From NCBI GenBank assembly GCA_005881055.1, contig VBHW01000088.1, forward strand, positions 2,243 to 8,193: a stretch of DNA of 5,951 nt. Direction: 5' to 3'. This document shows positions 5,409-5,951 of this stretch, piece after piece. This DNA is from Chloroflexota bacterium. GTDB taxonomy: Bacteria; Chloroflexota; Limnocylindria; Limnocylindrales; CSP1-4. Within the stretch, counting starts at the first letter, position 1. Each line of letters begins with the position of its first letter. The position numbers and the translations under genes are program-made. The notes under the pieces were generated by a model. The model was not told the DNA's origin and made no database searches. It worked only from the letters and a program-made list of their open reading frames with translations.

Positions 5409-5921
5409 GTGTCACACATCTCGCTCGTGGTGAACGGCGAACGACGGGAGGCGGACGTCGAGCCGAGACGCCTCCTCGTCCAGTTCCTGCGTGAGGACCT
5501 GAACCTCACCGGCACCCACGTCGGCTGCGACACGAGCCAATGCGGCGCGTGCACCGTCCACGTCGACGGCCTGGCGGTGAAGTCGTGCGCGATGCTCGCC
5601 GTCCAGGCCGACGGCTCGAGCGTCACGACCATCGAGGGACTCGCCGGCGACGACGCCCTCCACCCGCTGCAGGAATCGTTCCGCAAGCACCATGGCCTGC
5701 AGTGCGGCTTCTGCACGCCGGGCATGATCATGGCCGCCGCCGACCTCATCGAGCGCGATACCGATCCGTCCGAGGACGCGATCCGCCACGCGCTCGAGGG
5801 CAACTACTGCCGGTGCACCGGCTACCAGAACATCGTCGCTGCGGTCCGCGATGCCGCCGCCACGGTCCGCACCGGGAGCGCCGTTCCGGCCGGTGCCGGC
5901 GCGACGCCGGCCGGGTCGTAG
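5409..5921 (+). CDS. coxS: [2Fe-2S] small subunit of a xanthine oxidase-family molybdenum hydroxylase (CO dehydrogenase CoxS-type)
   Basis: A 170-aa iron-sulfur subunit, typical CoxS length. In the family it carries electrons from the molybdenum centre of the large subunit to the FAD of the medium subunit. The N-terminal plant-ferredoxin domain has Cys40, Cys45, Cys48 and Cys60 (GCDTSQCGACTVHVDG region). The C-terminal helical domain has the second cluster: Cys99 and Cys102 in LQCGFCTPGM, and Cys134 and Cys136 in NYCRCTGYQNI. All eight cluster ligands are present. A short Ala/Gly/Pro tail (about 156-170) is unconserved. The start is GTG at 5409 by Shine-Dalgarno spacing; the frame is open to an ATG at 5277, which would add an unlikely Arg/Pro-rich extension across the ribosome site. 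The next gene follows after 15 bp, so an operon is likely. True CO dehydrogenase versus another hydroxylase depends on the large subunit, which is outside the window. Confidence 0.92.
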   Translation: MSHISLVVNGERREADVEPRRLLVQFLREDLNLTGTHVGCDTSQCGACTVHVDGLAVKSCAMLAVQADGSSVTTIEGLAGDDALHPLQESFRKHHGLQCGFCTPGMIMAAADLIERDTDPSEDAIRHALEGNYCRCTGYQNIVAAVRDAAATVRTGSAVPAGAGATPAGS

Positions 5922-5936
5922 GTCGAGGAGGAGGAG

Positions 5937-5951
5937 ATGGCCACCGACGTC
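5937..5951 (+). CDS. Start of the next operon gene, probably the molybdenum large subunit (five codons visible)
   Basis: ATG at 5937 follows an AGGAGGAGGAG purine run (5926-5936) and opens a frame reading MATDV to the window end. Position directly after coxS suggests the CoxL-type catalytic subunit or, less likely, the FAD subunit. Only five codons are visible, so identity is inferred from context alone. Confidence 0.55.

Overview
This is a GC-rich bacterial chromosomal window, roughly 70% G+C by eye, with long antisense shadow ORFs typical of such DNA. The gene content fits an actinobacterial or Chloroflexota-like soil or aquatic bacterium: an OmpR-type two-component pair, a membrane-anchored PknB-like kinase with a Ser/Pro linker, a DUF385/deazaflavin-type reductase, and the start of a form I/II CO dehydrogenase-like (xanthine oxidase family) operon. 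Sequence alone does not settle the phylum. I see no mobile element, CRISPR array, tRNA or rRNA.

Left half, minus strand (1-3178). Transcription runs leftward through three genes: a transmembrane Ser/Thr kinase (3178-1655); after a 90-bp gap, a PhoB/OmpR-family response regulator (1564-869); and its partner histidine kinase (853 to beyond the left edge). The gap before the regulator holds a PhoB-box-like pair of 7-mers spaced 11 bp apart and a -10-like hexamer 8 nt from the ATG. This suggests a separate, possibly autoregulated promoter for the two-component operon.

Right half, plus strand (3215-5951). A 36-bp divergent promoter region separates the kinase from a MetE-like protein (3215-4228). 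That gene overlaps by 4 bp (GTGA) with a DUF385-type flavin/deazaflavin reductase (4225-4749). A 98-aa, very acidic, unrecognised protein follows (4863-5159) with its own strong ribosome binding site, and a perfect 11-bp stem-loop lies downstream. A CoxS-type [2Fe-2S] subunit begins a new operon at 5409. The first five codons of the next gene, probably the molybdenum large subunit, begin at 5937.

Across the window, the three genes at transcription-unit heads next to TANNNT motifs (response regulator, Ser/Thr kinase, MetE-like) lack Shine-Dalgarno sequences and have the motif 6-8 nt before ATG, as in leaderless mRNAs. The 98-aa gene, coxS and the gene after it have strong AGGAGG sites. I do not see an obvious new multi-gene system. 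The most unusual items are the MetE-like protein without recognisable zinc ligands coupled to a DUF385 reductase, the unrecognised acidic protein, and the small regulatory repeats.
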